A DNA stretch of 64,000 bases from NCBI RefSeq assembly GCF_900302495.1, contig NZ_OMKW01000004.1, positions 310,001-374,000 on the forward strand, given 5' to 3'. Positions within the stretch are counted from its first letter, which is position 1. Every line of letters begins with the position of its first letter. Origin of the DNA: Pontivivens insulae (GTDB lineage Bacteria; Pseudomonadota; Alphaproteobacteria; Rhodobacterales; Rhodobacteraceae). Below the pieces are notes generated by a model. It was not told the DNA's origin and ran no database searches. It saw only the letters and a program-made list of their open reading frames with translations. Positions 26,610-34,049 of the stretch are shown piece by piece. The position numbers and the translations under genes were made by a program.

Positions 26610-27977
26610 ATGCAAACCGACATCAACGGATGTGACATCAGCCTCAAGACCCAAGATGCCGTCGCTCAATGGAATGCGATGCAGCGGGCTTTCCTGTCGC
26701 ATGGGGCCGCGACGCCAGAGCTGCTCGGGGCGGTTCTGAAAGCCGAGCCTGAATTTGCACTCGGCCATGCCGTCAAAGGTTTGCTCTATCTATCGCTTGG
26801 GCGTAGCGAATTGCGCCCGACGGTGATGGAAGCGCTCGAATTGGCGCAAAACGCGGCGGCTCAGGGTGATGTCACTGCCCGTGAACGTCGGTTTATCGTG
26901 GCACTTGGTCTTGCCGTTGAAGGGCATATGGGACGGGCCGCTGCCGTGCTGGACGATGTCGTACGCACAACATCGGGCGATGCGCTGGCAATGAAGCTGG
27001 TCCAGGCCCTGCGTTTCATGTTGGGCGATGCAGCAGGCATGCGCGCCAGCATCGTTCTGGCGAAACCCGGATTTGCCGGCGATCATTCATTCCGCGGTTT
27101 TGTTCTGGGGTGCGAGGCCTTCGCGCTGGAAGAAACCGGTGACTATGCGGGCGCTGAACGAGCGGGGCGCGCAGGGCTCGAACTCGCGCCAGATGACGCG
27201 TGGGGGCTGCATGCCGTGGCCCATGTTCATGACATGACGGGACGTGCCGAAGATGGCGTGCGTTGGCTTGCTGGCCGGTCTTCTCACTGGGCGCATTGCA
27301 ACAATTTCGGCTATCACGTCTGGTGGCACCTGGCGCTGTTCCATCTGGATCGTGGCGCCTATGGCCCGGTTCTTGAGCTCTATGATCGCAAGGTGCGGCC
27401 CACACAGACCGATGATTTCCGCGACATTTCAAACGCTGCCTCACTTCTGTATCGGCTAGAAGTGGAGGGCGTCGATGTCGGCACCCGTTGGGAAGAGTTG
27501 GCAGAGCTTTCGGCCAACCGGATCGATGATGGTGCGCTTATTTTCGCGGACCTGCACTATCTGATGGCCTTGGCTGCAACGGATCGCGGTGCCGAGCTGG
27601 AGACGATGACACAGCGCATCGCCCGTGATGCGGCCTCGATGGAACATGATCAGCACGAGGTCGCGGCGCTTACCGGCCTGCCGATGGCGCAGGGCCTGCT
27701 CGCACTGCGCGATGGCCACTATGGTCTCGCGGCGCAACAGTTGCAGCATGGTCTGGCGTTTTTGCCACGCGCGGGTGGCAGCCACGCACAGCGCGATGTG
27801 TTCTGGCGTCTGGCCGTTGAGGCGACATTGAAGGCCGGGGACTGTTCGGGTGCTGAAACGCTTTTGACACGTCGTGTGCTGGATCGCGGAGCCGAGGACG
27901 GCTATACCGCTCGCAGGCGGGAGCAGATCGCCGCACGCCGTGCCGATCTCGCCGCCGCTGGTATTGCTGCTGAGTGA
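26610..27977 (+). CDS. Tetratricopeptide-repeat protein of the TTC38 type
   Basis: 455 residues from ATG 26610 (MQTDINGCDISLKTQD). The whole length is alpha-helical, with repeated helix pairs such as VLKAEPEFALGHAVKGLLYLS, GCEAFALEETGDYAGAERAG, LELAPDDAWGLHAVAHVHDM and HYGLAAQQLQHGLAFL. The AVAHVHDMTGR and NNFGYHVWWHLALFHLD phrases point to the TTC38 subgroup. It has no signal peptide. The role is unknown; TPR proteins are scaffolds. It lies 10 bases before opgC on the same strand and may be cotranscribed with it. Confidence 0.8.
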   Translation: MQTDINGCDISLKTQDAVAQWNAMQRAFLSHGAATPELLGAVLKAEPEFALGHAVKGLLYLSLGRSELRPTVMEALELAQNAAAQGDVTARERRFIVALGLAVEGHMGRAAAVLDDVVRTTSGDALAMKLVQALRFMLGDAAGMRASIVLAKPGFAGDHSFRGFVLGCEAFALEETGDYAGAERAGRAGLELAPDDAWGLHAVAHVHDMTGRAEDGVRWLAGRSSHWAHCNNFGYHVWWHLALFHLDRGAYGPVLELYDRKVRPTQTDDFRDISNAASLLYRLEVEGVDVGTRWEELAELSANRIDDGALIFADLHYLMALAATDRGAELETMTQRIARDAASMEHDQHEVAALTGLPMAQGLLALRDGHYGLAAQQLQHGLAFLPRAGGSHAQRDVFWRLAVEATLKAGDCSGAETLLTRRVLDRGAEDGYTARRREQIAARRADLAAAGIAAE

Positions 27978-27987
27978 GTATACTGAC

Positions 27988-29610
27988 ATGACGAGCAATT
28001 CTGCCGCCCCTGCTGGCAATGCAGCGGATGTACCGGGCACGCCCGCGACGAAGGTGCGCGATCCGCGTCTCGACTTCTTCCGCGGGGTTGCGATGTTCAT
28101 CATCCTTCTGGCCCATACCCCGGGAAACGCGTGGACATTGTGGATCCCCGCGCGGTTCGGATTTTCCGACGGTGCCGATATATTTGTGTTCTGTTCCGGG
28201 ATGGCATCAGCACTGGCATTTGGCGCAATTTTTGCCAAGCGGGGCTGGTGGCTGGGCGCGGCGCGTATCGCGCACCGGATCTGGCAGGTTTACTGGGCGC
28301 ATATCTGCGTTTTCCTCGTCACTGCAATTATGCTGTTCACCATCGATCACCTTGGGATCGGCAATAAGGACACGCCCTACATCACCTCCCCCTATGTCGT
28401 GCCGTTCTTCAACGAAACGGGCGAAGCGATGCTGGGACTGCTCACCCTGACTTATGTGCCGGGGCTTTTTGACATCCTGCCGATGTATATCGTGATCCTC
28501 GCGATGATCCCGGCCTTGATGTTCATTCATCGTATTGCCGGTGTGCCTGCCGTTCTGGCGGCGATGGCGCTGCTTTGGCTAGGCTCGAATCTCGCGGGTT
28601 GGGCCTATCAGGTCGATGATCCGGCCGTGCTGGGCGGCTTGGGCTCTTTTATCTACAGTGTAGGCAGCACGCTTGATTTTCTGAACCTGCCGTCCAACCC
28701 ATTCGGCAATGGGCGATGGTTCTTCAACCCGTTCGCGTGGCAGCTGATCTTTTTCACTGGCTTCTGTTTCGGCATGAAATGGCTTCCGGCCCCGCCGGTT
28801 AACCGGACATTGATCATCATCGCTGCGACCTACGTGATCCTCGTGATCCCCTTTGCATGGTTCAAGATCCACCGCGGACTGTACCTGCCCGATGATTGGG
28901 CGATCCAGAACTTCATTGAAGAGACGCGGGCTGCCATCCGTCCGCTTTGGTGGAAGACGGAGCAGGGTGCCTTGCGCTATCTGCACTTCCTTGCGGTCGC
29001 CTATCTGGCCTGGGTTGCCGTCGGTCCGATGGGTGCGCGTCTCAGCACTGGGTTCCGCGCGCCCGGCGCTGTCGGCAGATTTGGCTTGATCATCGCCGCC
29101 GTCGTTTTCGTCGCCACGATCCCCTACAATTATGTCGAATGGATCATGGTCTATGCACCGCCGCTGAACGACTTCATCGTATGGCTGTTCGACCCTGTCG
29201 CCACGTCCATATTCGGCACAAACCTTTTTGCCGATCCTGAGAAGATCGGAATGCTTCAGATTGCCCATGGCCTTGCAGCGATCGTGCTGATCTGGGCCGC
29301 GATCGGGCCAGAGCGTCGCCATTGGATGACCCATGATCTGGTGCAGAGGGTCGTGCCGGTTGTGCGGAAGGTCGGCACGCAGAGCCTCGCCGTCTTCATG
29401 CTGTCCATTCCATTGTCGCGGTTCAACGGCTTCCTGCTCGACCTGATCGGTCGGGAGTGGTGGAGCTGGTGGCTGGTCCATATGTGGGGCGCGGCCTGCC
29501 TGATCGCTTGCGCCTATTTCGTCGGGTGGATCAAGGGGCAGCCTTGGCGGGTCCCGCGCAAGCCAGCCCCAGTATCCGCGTCCAGCGCGAAACCGGTGCC
29601 TGCCCAATGA
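27988..29610 (+). CDS. opgC: OpgC-like succinyl/acyltransferase for osmoregulated periplasmic glucans
   Basis: 540 residues with about ten membrane helices. The N-terminal RDPRLDFFRGVAMFIILLAHTPGN carries the Arg/Asp-Phe-Phe-Arg and His pattern of OpgC and acyltransferase-3 proteins. DGADIFVFCSGMASALAFG and PMYIVILAMIPALMFIHRI agree with OpgC. The family adds succinyl groups to periplasmic glucans in Rhodobacter and E. coli. OpgH, which makes the glucan backbone, is encoded 4.4 kb away at 34050; opgG is not in this window. The stop overlaps the next gene (ATGA at 29607-29610). Confidence 0.88.
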   Translation: MTSNSAAPAGNAADVPGTPATKVRDPRLDFFRGVAMFIILLAHTPGNAWTLWIPARFGFSDGADIFVFCSGMASALAFGAIFAKRGWWLGAARIAHRIWQVYWAHICVFLVTAIMLFTIDHLGIGNKDTPYITSPYVVPFFNETGEAMLGLLTLTYVPGLFDILPMYIVILAMIPALMFIHRIAGVPAVLAAMALLWLGSNLAGWAYQVDDPAVLGGLGSFIYSVGSTLDFLNLPSNPFGNGRWFFNPFAWQLIFFTGFCFGMKWLPAPPVNRTLIIIAATYVILVIPFAWFKIHRGLYLPDDWAIQNFIEETRAAIRPLWWKTEQGALRYLHFLAVAYLAWVAVGPMGARLSTGFRAPGAVGRFGLIIAAVVFVATIPYNYVEWIMVYAPPLNDFIVWLFDPVATSIFGTNLFADPEKIGMLQIAHGLAAIVLIWAAIGPERRHWMTHDLVQRVVPVVRKVGTQSLAVFMLSIPLSRFNGFLLDLIGREWWSWWLVHMWGAACLIACAYFVGWIKGQPWRVPRKPAPVSASSAKPVPAQ

Positions 29611-30308
29611 ACGCAACACCGCAGCGCACCCTTGCCCCACTTGTGCCGGAGCGGTTCCGGGATGGACCGGTCGTGATCGCGCAGCTGGGCCAGACCCTCG
29701 ACGGGCGGATCGCAACCGTGACCGGTGCCTCCAAATACATCAACGGGACAAGTGCACTCGACCATCTTCACCGTTTGCGGGCGGAGGTTGACGCCGTGCT
29801 CGTCGGTGTTGGTACCGCCATCGCGGATGACCCGCAGCTGACAGTGCGTCGCGTGGATGGGGCGCATCCCGTCCGCGTAGTGGTCGACCCGAATGGGCGT
29901 TCGCCGCAACATCTGACGATGTTTTCGGATGGTGAGGCGCCGGTCCTTGTCATCACCAAACCGGGTGTGCGCACGCCTGAAGGTGTCGAGCACCTTGAAA
30001 TCGCCCCTGATCCGTCGGGCACGTTGCCACCATCTGCAATCATTGCAGCTTTGGCGGCACGCGGGTTGAACCGCGTTCTGGTTGAAGGTGGCGCAGATAC
30101 GCTTGCCCGCTTCATTGATGCGGACAGCGTGGACTTGCTTCACATCCTGATGGCGCCCATGATCCTCGGATCGGGGAAATCCGGTCTTCTGCTCAACCCG
30201 GTGGAACGGCTGGACGAGGCCCGCAGGCCAGAAACGCGGGTGCATGTGTTCGAGGACGGAGATGTCCTGTTCACCTGTGACTTGCGCCGCAATTGGGAGA
30301 GATCGTAA
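29607..30308 (+). CDS. RibD C-terminal-domain (dihydrofolate reductase-like) reductase
   Basis: 233 residues, a stand-alone RibD-C domain without the deaminase half. LGQTLDGRIATVTGASKYINGT, VDAVLVGVGTAIADDPQLTVR, RVVVDPNGRSP and NRVLVEGGADTLARF are the NADPH- and substrate-binding phrases. Relatives reduce the ribosylamino-pyrimidine intermediate of riboflavin synthesis or pterins. With no rib genes nearby and a PTPS-like operon converging from the right, it may serve that pathway. It is linked by ATGA to opgC and by TAATG to the following cytochrome b561 gene. Confidence 0.88.
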   Translation: MNATPQRTLAPLVPERFRDGPVVIAQLGQTLDGRIATVTGASKYINGTSALDHLHRLRAEVDAVLVGVGTAIADDPQLTVRRVDGAHPVRVVVDPNGRSPQHLTMFSDGEAPVLVITKPGVRTPEGVEHLEIAPDPSGTLPPSAIIAALAARGLNRVLVEGGADTLARFIDADSVDLLHILMAPMILGSGKSGLLLNPVERLDEARRPETRVHVFEDGDVLFTCDLRRNWERS

Positions 30309-30862
30309 TGACCACCAACACCTATTCGCGCACAAGACGCTTTTTGCACTGGAGTATCGCGATCCTCGTGATTGCAATGATCCCGGCGGGCAGCATTTTC
30401 ACCGATTTCGACAATCGTGCGGCGATTGAGGCGACGTTTGGGGAGGGGTCATTCGGCTTTTTCTATGACATGCACAAGAGTGTCGGGTTCCTTGTGCTGT
30501 TCCTGATGGTCGCGCGGATCGCTATGATCTTCATCCATCCAAAGCCGGACTATGACCCCGAACTGACCAAACCAGAGAAGGCAGGGTCCGGTGCTGTGCA
30601 TGGCCTGCTCTACCTCGTGCTGATTGCAATGCCGATTCTCGGCTGGGCGGGTGTGAGCGCGTTTGATGCACCACTTCCGGTGTTCGGCCTGTTCGACATG
30701 CCTGCCATTCTTGAAAAGGATCGGGAGCTTTCGCGCACCCTTCTCGATTGGCACGAGATCGTGGGCAAGGTCATCATCGGCCTTGTTGTCGTGCACATCG
30801 CCGCCGCGCTCTTCCATCAGTTTGTGAAGAAAGACGGGCTTATCCGGCGTATGTTAGGCTAA
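30308..30862 (+). CDS. Cytochrome b561
   Basis: 184 residues from ATG 30308, which shares a base with the previous stop (TAATG); GGAG lies upstream. Four membrane helices and the usual haem-ligand histidines are present: TRRFLHWSIA, FYDMHKSVGF, LLDWHEIVGK and VVVHIAAALFHQF. It is a di-haem inner-membrane electron carrier that oxidises ubiquinol or takes up superoxide electrons in characterised relatives. In this operon it could provide electrons or a redox link to the RibD-C reductase; that is inference. Confidence 0.92.
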   Translation: MTTNTYSRTRRFLHWSIAILVIAMIPAGSIFTDFDNRAAIEATFGEGSFGFFYDMHKSVGFLVLFLMVARIAMIFIHPKPDYDPELTKPEKAGSGAVHGLLYLVLIAMPILGWAGVSAFDAPLPVFGLFDMPAILEKDRELSRTLLDWHEIVGKVIIGLVVVHIAAALFHQFVKKDGLIRRMLG

Positions 30863-30866
30863 CAGC

Positions 30867-31640
30867 CTAAACGGGCGGCAGGGCCAGAAGGTCGAGATGA
30901 CCAATCTCGACATGGCTCGCCGCCAGACGACCCTCGGCCCAATCAGACAAAGCCTGCGCAGGCAGTGCGCCGGTTTCCTCAACGGCTTGAATGCTACCCG
31001 CAGCCAGCTCTCGTATCAGTGGGCCATCCTCTGGCGCCAATCGCCAATCGCTGCGGGCGATGGAGACATTCCAGCCGCGTGCGGCCAAGCGCTCCGCCAG
31101 GTAAGTTGTGGCATCTGGCCCAAGGGCCGCACCAAATCCTTTGTCCCCGGCCTGATGCGCGTGAAATGCTGCAAGTGCCCGTTCTTCGTGTGGGGGGGCG
31201 GGGCGCCACGTTTCCTTGCCATCGTAGCTCAACGCCATGTACAGCGCCGTTCGGTCGGGTAGGCCGTCGGCAAGGGCGTCGAGCCATTGGGCTGATGCCA
31301 GATCGATCAACGCCGATCCGCTGACAAGGTCAGGATCGGTTTTCCAAACCTCATCAAGCTGCGTGGCCAGATCGAGCGGCAAACCCTCAGCAACGCGCGG
31401 GTCATCCCCGTGCGCGGCCCACAGTCGTGTCAGAAGGCCGCGGTCAATCTCCACCATTGTCCAGCGCCCCGGCACCGCTTCTGCCAGTGCGCGGAAGGTG
31501 GAACCAGTCCCCGATCCCAGATCTGTGATCCTCAGGGAGCGACCGGCACCCCATTCGGCCAGCTTGCGGACAAGCCCTGCATCCCGCGCGGCATGGTCGG
31601 CAGGTTCCCGCAGGCTAAGCCAGTCGGCAGAAAAACTCAT
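30867..31640 (-). CDS. Class I SAM-dependent methyltransferase
   Basis: 257 residues. The SAM-binding motif I is RITDLGSGTGSTFRAL and the acidic post-I residue lies in WTMVEIDRGLL. ADGLPDRTALYMALSYDGKE and the C-terminal GHLDLLALPPV are less diagnostic. It is the last gene of a four-gene minus-strand operon and its start overlaps the stop of the glycosyltransferase gene (ATGA, 31637-31640). The substrate is probably the operon's product. It ends five bases from the convergent cytochrome b561 gene. Confidence 0.85.
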   Translation of the reverse strand: MSFSADWLSLREPADHAARDAGLVRKLAEWGAGRSLRITDLGSGTGSTFRALAEAVPGRWTMVEIDRGLLTRLWAAHGDDPRVAEGLPLDLATQLDEVWKTDPDLVSGSALIDLASAQWLDALADGLPDRTALYMALSYDGKETWRPAPPHEERALAAFHAHQAGDKGFGAALGPDATTYLAERLAARGWNVSIARSDWRLAPEDGPLIRELAAGSIQAVEETGALPAQALSDWAEGRLAASHVEIGHLDLLALPPV

Positions 31641-32653
31641 TGAGCGATCCTTTTGATTGTTGCGGCGAACAGGGCTGCCTGATCGGACCAGCTTGGCAGG
31701 GTCAGGGCATGCGCCCGTGCCGCTGCCGCCATCCGTGTCGCCTGATCCTGGGATGTGAGCAGCGCGCGTAGCCGGTCCCCAAGTGCTACAACGTCGCCGG
31801 GTTCGACGATATGTCCGGCGGCACCTGGCACAACATCCGGCACGGCACCTCCGGCACAGGCAAGTATGGGCAATCCGGCCATCATCGCCTCGGCAAAGAC
31901 CATGCCATATCCCTCATAGTGCGTCGGAAGCACGAAGAGGTCCGCGCCCGCCAGCATCTCATCACGTGCTTTGTCAGAGACGGGACCACGCCGCGTGATC
32001 CGTGCGCCAAGACCTGAGGCCGCGATGACCTCCTCAATCCGGTTGAGCCAGGCTTCATCCGGCTCGGCCCCCGCCCACACCGCCTGCCATGGTAGGTCTG
32101 CGACCCGTTCCAACGCACCAAGCAGGACATCATGGCCCTTGCGTGGCGTGAATGATGCAAGTGTCAGCAAGGTTGGCGGGGTATTGCCGCGCGCCGCGAC
32201 TGGGCGCAGCGCAATCCCCGGCTCAATCACGACAGGGTCGTTCACATCGAATTGCGTGCGCAGGATCTGCCCCGTCCGTTCGCTCGTCGTGATCACGGCA
32301 GCGCAGGCGGAAAGTGCCGCACGCTCGCTCTCCATCAGGCGGGTCGCTTGATCTGGGGCGAGACCTGTTTCCAGTCCCAACGGGTGATGGCACAAGGCAA
32401 TGATAGGTCGGTTGAGGCTGTTCAGCAGCGCGGCAGGCAAAACCCCCAACGCAAGTCCGTCGATCACAATCGGTCCGGTGCCTGCAAGCTCGCGCGCGGC
32501 GCGTTCCAGCGCCGCGTTGTCCGGGTCGAGGCCAAGATCCGTCAGGTGCACAAGCTCCAGCTCGGGCAGGGCCGCGAGCATCGCGCGATCATAGCCGTAG
32601 CCACCTGTGGGAAGGTTCAGATCACCGGGAATGGCAAATGCGCCAAGGCTCAC
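31637..32653 (-). CDS. GT4-family glycosyltransferase
   Basis: 338 residues of GT-B fold. LTLASFTPRKGHDVLLGAL is the donor-domain start, and LPTHYEGYGMVFAEAMMAGLP is the E-x7-E motif that binds the nucleotide sugar. CHHPLGLETGL lies in the acceptor domain. It is cytoplasmic, without a signal peptide. Coupling by ATGA overlaps to the PTPS-like gene upstream and the methyltransferase gene downstream suggests its acceptor is a small pterin- or pyrimidine-type compound rather than lipopolysaccharide; inference. Confidence 0.87.
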   Translation of the reverse strand: MSLGAFAIPGDLNLPTGGYGYDRAMLAALPELELVHLTDLGLDPDNAALERAARELAGTGPIVIDGLALGVLPAALLNSLNRPIIALCHHPLGLETGLAPDQATRLMESERAALSACAAVITTSERTGQILRTQFDVNDPVVIEPGIALRPVAARGNTPPTLLTLASFTPRKGHDVLLGALERVADLPWQAVWAGAEPDEAWLNRIEEVIAASGLGARITRRGPVSDKARDEMLAGADLFVLPTHYEGYGMVFAEAMMAGLPILACAGGAVPDVVPGAAGHIVEPGDVVALGDRLRALLTSQDQATRMAAAARAHALTLPSWSDQAALFAATIKRIAQ

Positions 32654-33042
32654 AAAGGCGCCTCATACCAAGCCTTTGCCACGTGGCTTTCGTTGAGCGT
32701 AATGCGCAGCGCGCTCAATCCCTCAGACCCAGGACCCAGCGCGCCCTCACGCGCGGCAGACGCAATCGCCCCATGAATATGGCGGCACAGAAACTCTGTC
32801 GTCGTGACTTCCCCGGGGAAGACCTCGTCCAGATTGGCATAGTTGAGCGGTCCCAGGACGTCTTTCAGAACATCATGGGCCCGGCCCATATCAACAACGA
32901 TGTTATCAGCGCTCAACGTCTCGCGCAAAAAGCAGACATCGACCACGAAAGTGGCGCCATGCATCTTCTGTGCTGGGCCAAATACCTCTCCCTTCAGGGA
33001 ATGGGCGATCATGATGTGATCGCGGACTTCAACGGCAAACAT
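32650..33042 (-). CDS. 6-pyruvoyl-tetrahydropterin synthase/QueD-like protein with altered active site
   Basis: 130 residues from ATG 33042 (AAAGGA six bases upstream). The fold signature is there: FAVEVRDHIMIAHSL with zinc-ligand-like H14, KMHGATFVVDV, NIVVDMGRA and TTTEFLCRHIHGAI. However, the usual C-x3-H-G-H is AQKMHGA here, so the catalytic cysteine position holds A24 and the third zinc histidine is A30. The L-D-H relay motif is LNY. It is therefore unlikely to do standard PTPS or QueD chemistry. It is ATGA-coupled to the glycosyltransferase gene. Confidence 0.82.
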   Translation of the reverse strand: MFAVEVRDHIMIAHSLKGEVFGPAQKMHGATFVVDVCFLRETLSADNIVVDMGRAHDVLKDVLGPLNYANLDEVFPGEVTTTEFLCRHIHGAIASAAREGALGPGSEGLSALRITLNESHVAKAWYEAPL

Positions 33043-33053
33043 CTTGTGTCCTT

Positions 33054-34010
33054 TCAATAGGTGATGACGGTTGCGATGCCCTCTGCGCCAGCTGCCAATC
33101 TGGCTGGCAACAGGGTGGGGGTCTCGCGAAACGGAATACGGTGGGTGATCAGAGTGTCGAGCGCAGGATCGTCGAGCAGCCCGATTGCGGTGGCCATCCG
33201 CTGGGCATGGTTTGTCGAGGCGCGGCGCGAGGGGGCAACGGCCCCGACTTGCGAACAGCGAATGGTCAGGCGATTGGCGTGAAAGGCGCCCCCAAGAGGT
33301 ACCGAAACTGGCCTGTCGCCAAACCAGCTCATCTCGATCACTTGGCCCTCGAAGCCAAGCGCGTTGATCGCCGTTGCAAGCCCGGCATCATTCGCGGAGC
33401 AGTGGAACGCGGTGGGCACATCCGTTGGCGCCGCGTCTGGATGGCAAAAGGCCAATCCGAGCGCCTGCGCAATCTCTTCTCGTGCTGGATCAATGTCGAT
33501 CAGTGTGACGTCGGCCCCGCCAATGCGGCTTGCAAGATAGGCCGTCAGACAGCCCACCAGCCCCGCGCCGACTACGATCACCGGGGTGTTTCGTTGTAAT
33601 TCGCTATCCCAGATCGCATTCAGCGCCGTTTCCATATTCGCGGCCAACGTTGCACGCTCCACCGGCAAATCCGGGGGCAGTAACGCCAGACTGTCCCGTG
33701 TCGCCCGGATATGGGTTTGGTGGGGGTTGAGCGAAAAAGCATGCGCCCCGATCAGGTCCTGCGGGCCTTCAATAACCCTTGCCACATTGGCATATCCGTA
33801 TTTCACGGGGAACGAGAAATGCCCCTCCATCCAGGGCAAGGCCATGCGGTCATATTCGCTTTCTGGCACTTTCCCTTCGAAGACCAATCGCTCGGTTCCG
33901 CGCGACACACCAGAGGCGAGGGTCTGCAAGATCACATCTCCCTCACCAAGTTGTGCACGCCGCAGTGCGACATGACCCTCGCCAAGATACCAAACCCCGT
34001 CTATTTCCAT
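33054..34010 (-). CDS. MDR-family (zinc-binding-alcohol-dehydrogenase-like) oxidoreductase
   Basis: 318 residues from ATG 34010 (MEIDGVWYLGEGHVALRRAQL). QTLASGVSRGTERLVFEG is the N-terminal GroES-like signature of the threonine-dehydrogenase/BchC-like subgroup. VPIVV-type Rossmann motif VVGAGLVGCLTAYLASRIG with an acidic LIDIDP strand end gives NAD(P) binding. The structural and catalytic zinc cysteines of classical alcohol dehydrogenases are not obvious. It is the first gene of the four-gene operon. The frame stays open far upstream, but that stretch is antisense to opgH and is not part of the gene. Confidence 0.85.
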   Translation of the reverse strand: MEIDGVWYLGEGHVALRRAQLGEGDVILQTLASGVSRGTERLVFEGKVPESEYDRMALPWMEGHFSFPVKYGYANVARVIEGPQDLIGAHAFSLNPHQTHIRATRDSLALLPPDLPVERATLAANMETALNAIWDSELQRNTPVIVVGAGLVGCLTAYLASRIGGADVTLIDIDPAREEIAQALGLAFCHPDAAPTDVPTAFHCSANDAGLATAINALGFEGQVIEMSWFGDRPVSVPLGGAFHANRLTIRCSQVGAVAPSRRASTNHAQRMATAIGLLDDPALDTLITHRIPFRETPTLLPARLAAGAEGIATVITY

Positions 34011-34049
34011 TGAGAACGCCTTTCGCAATGCAGCACGGACCATAGCCAC

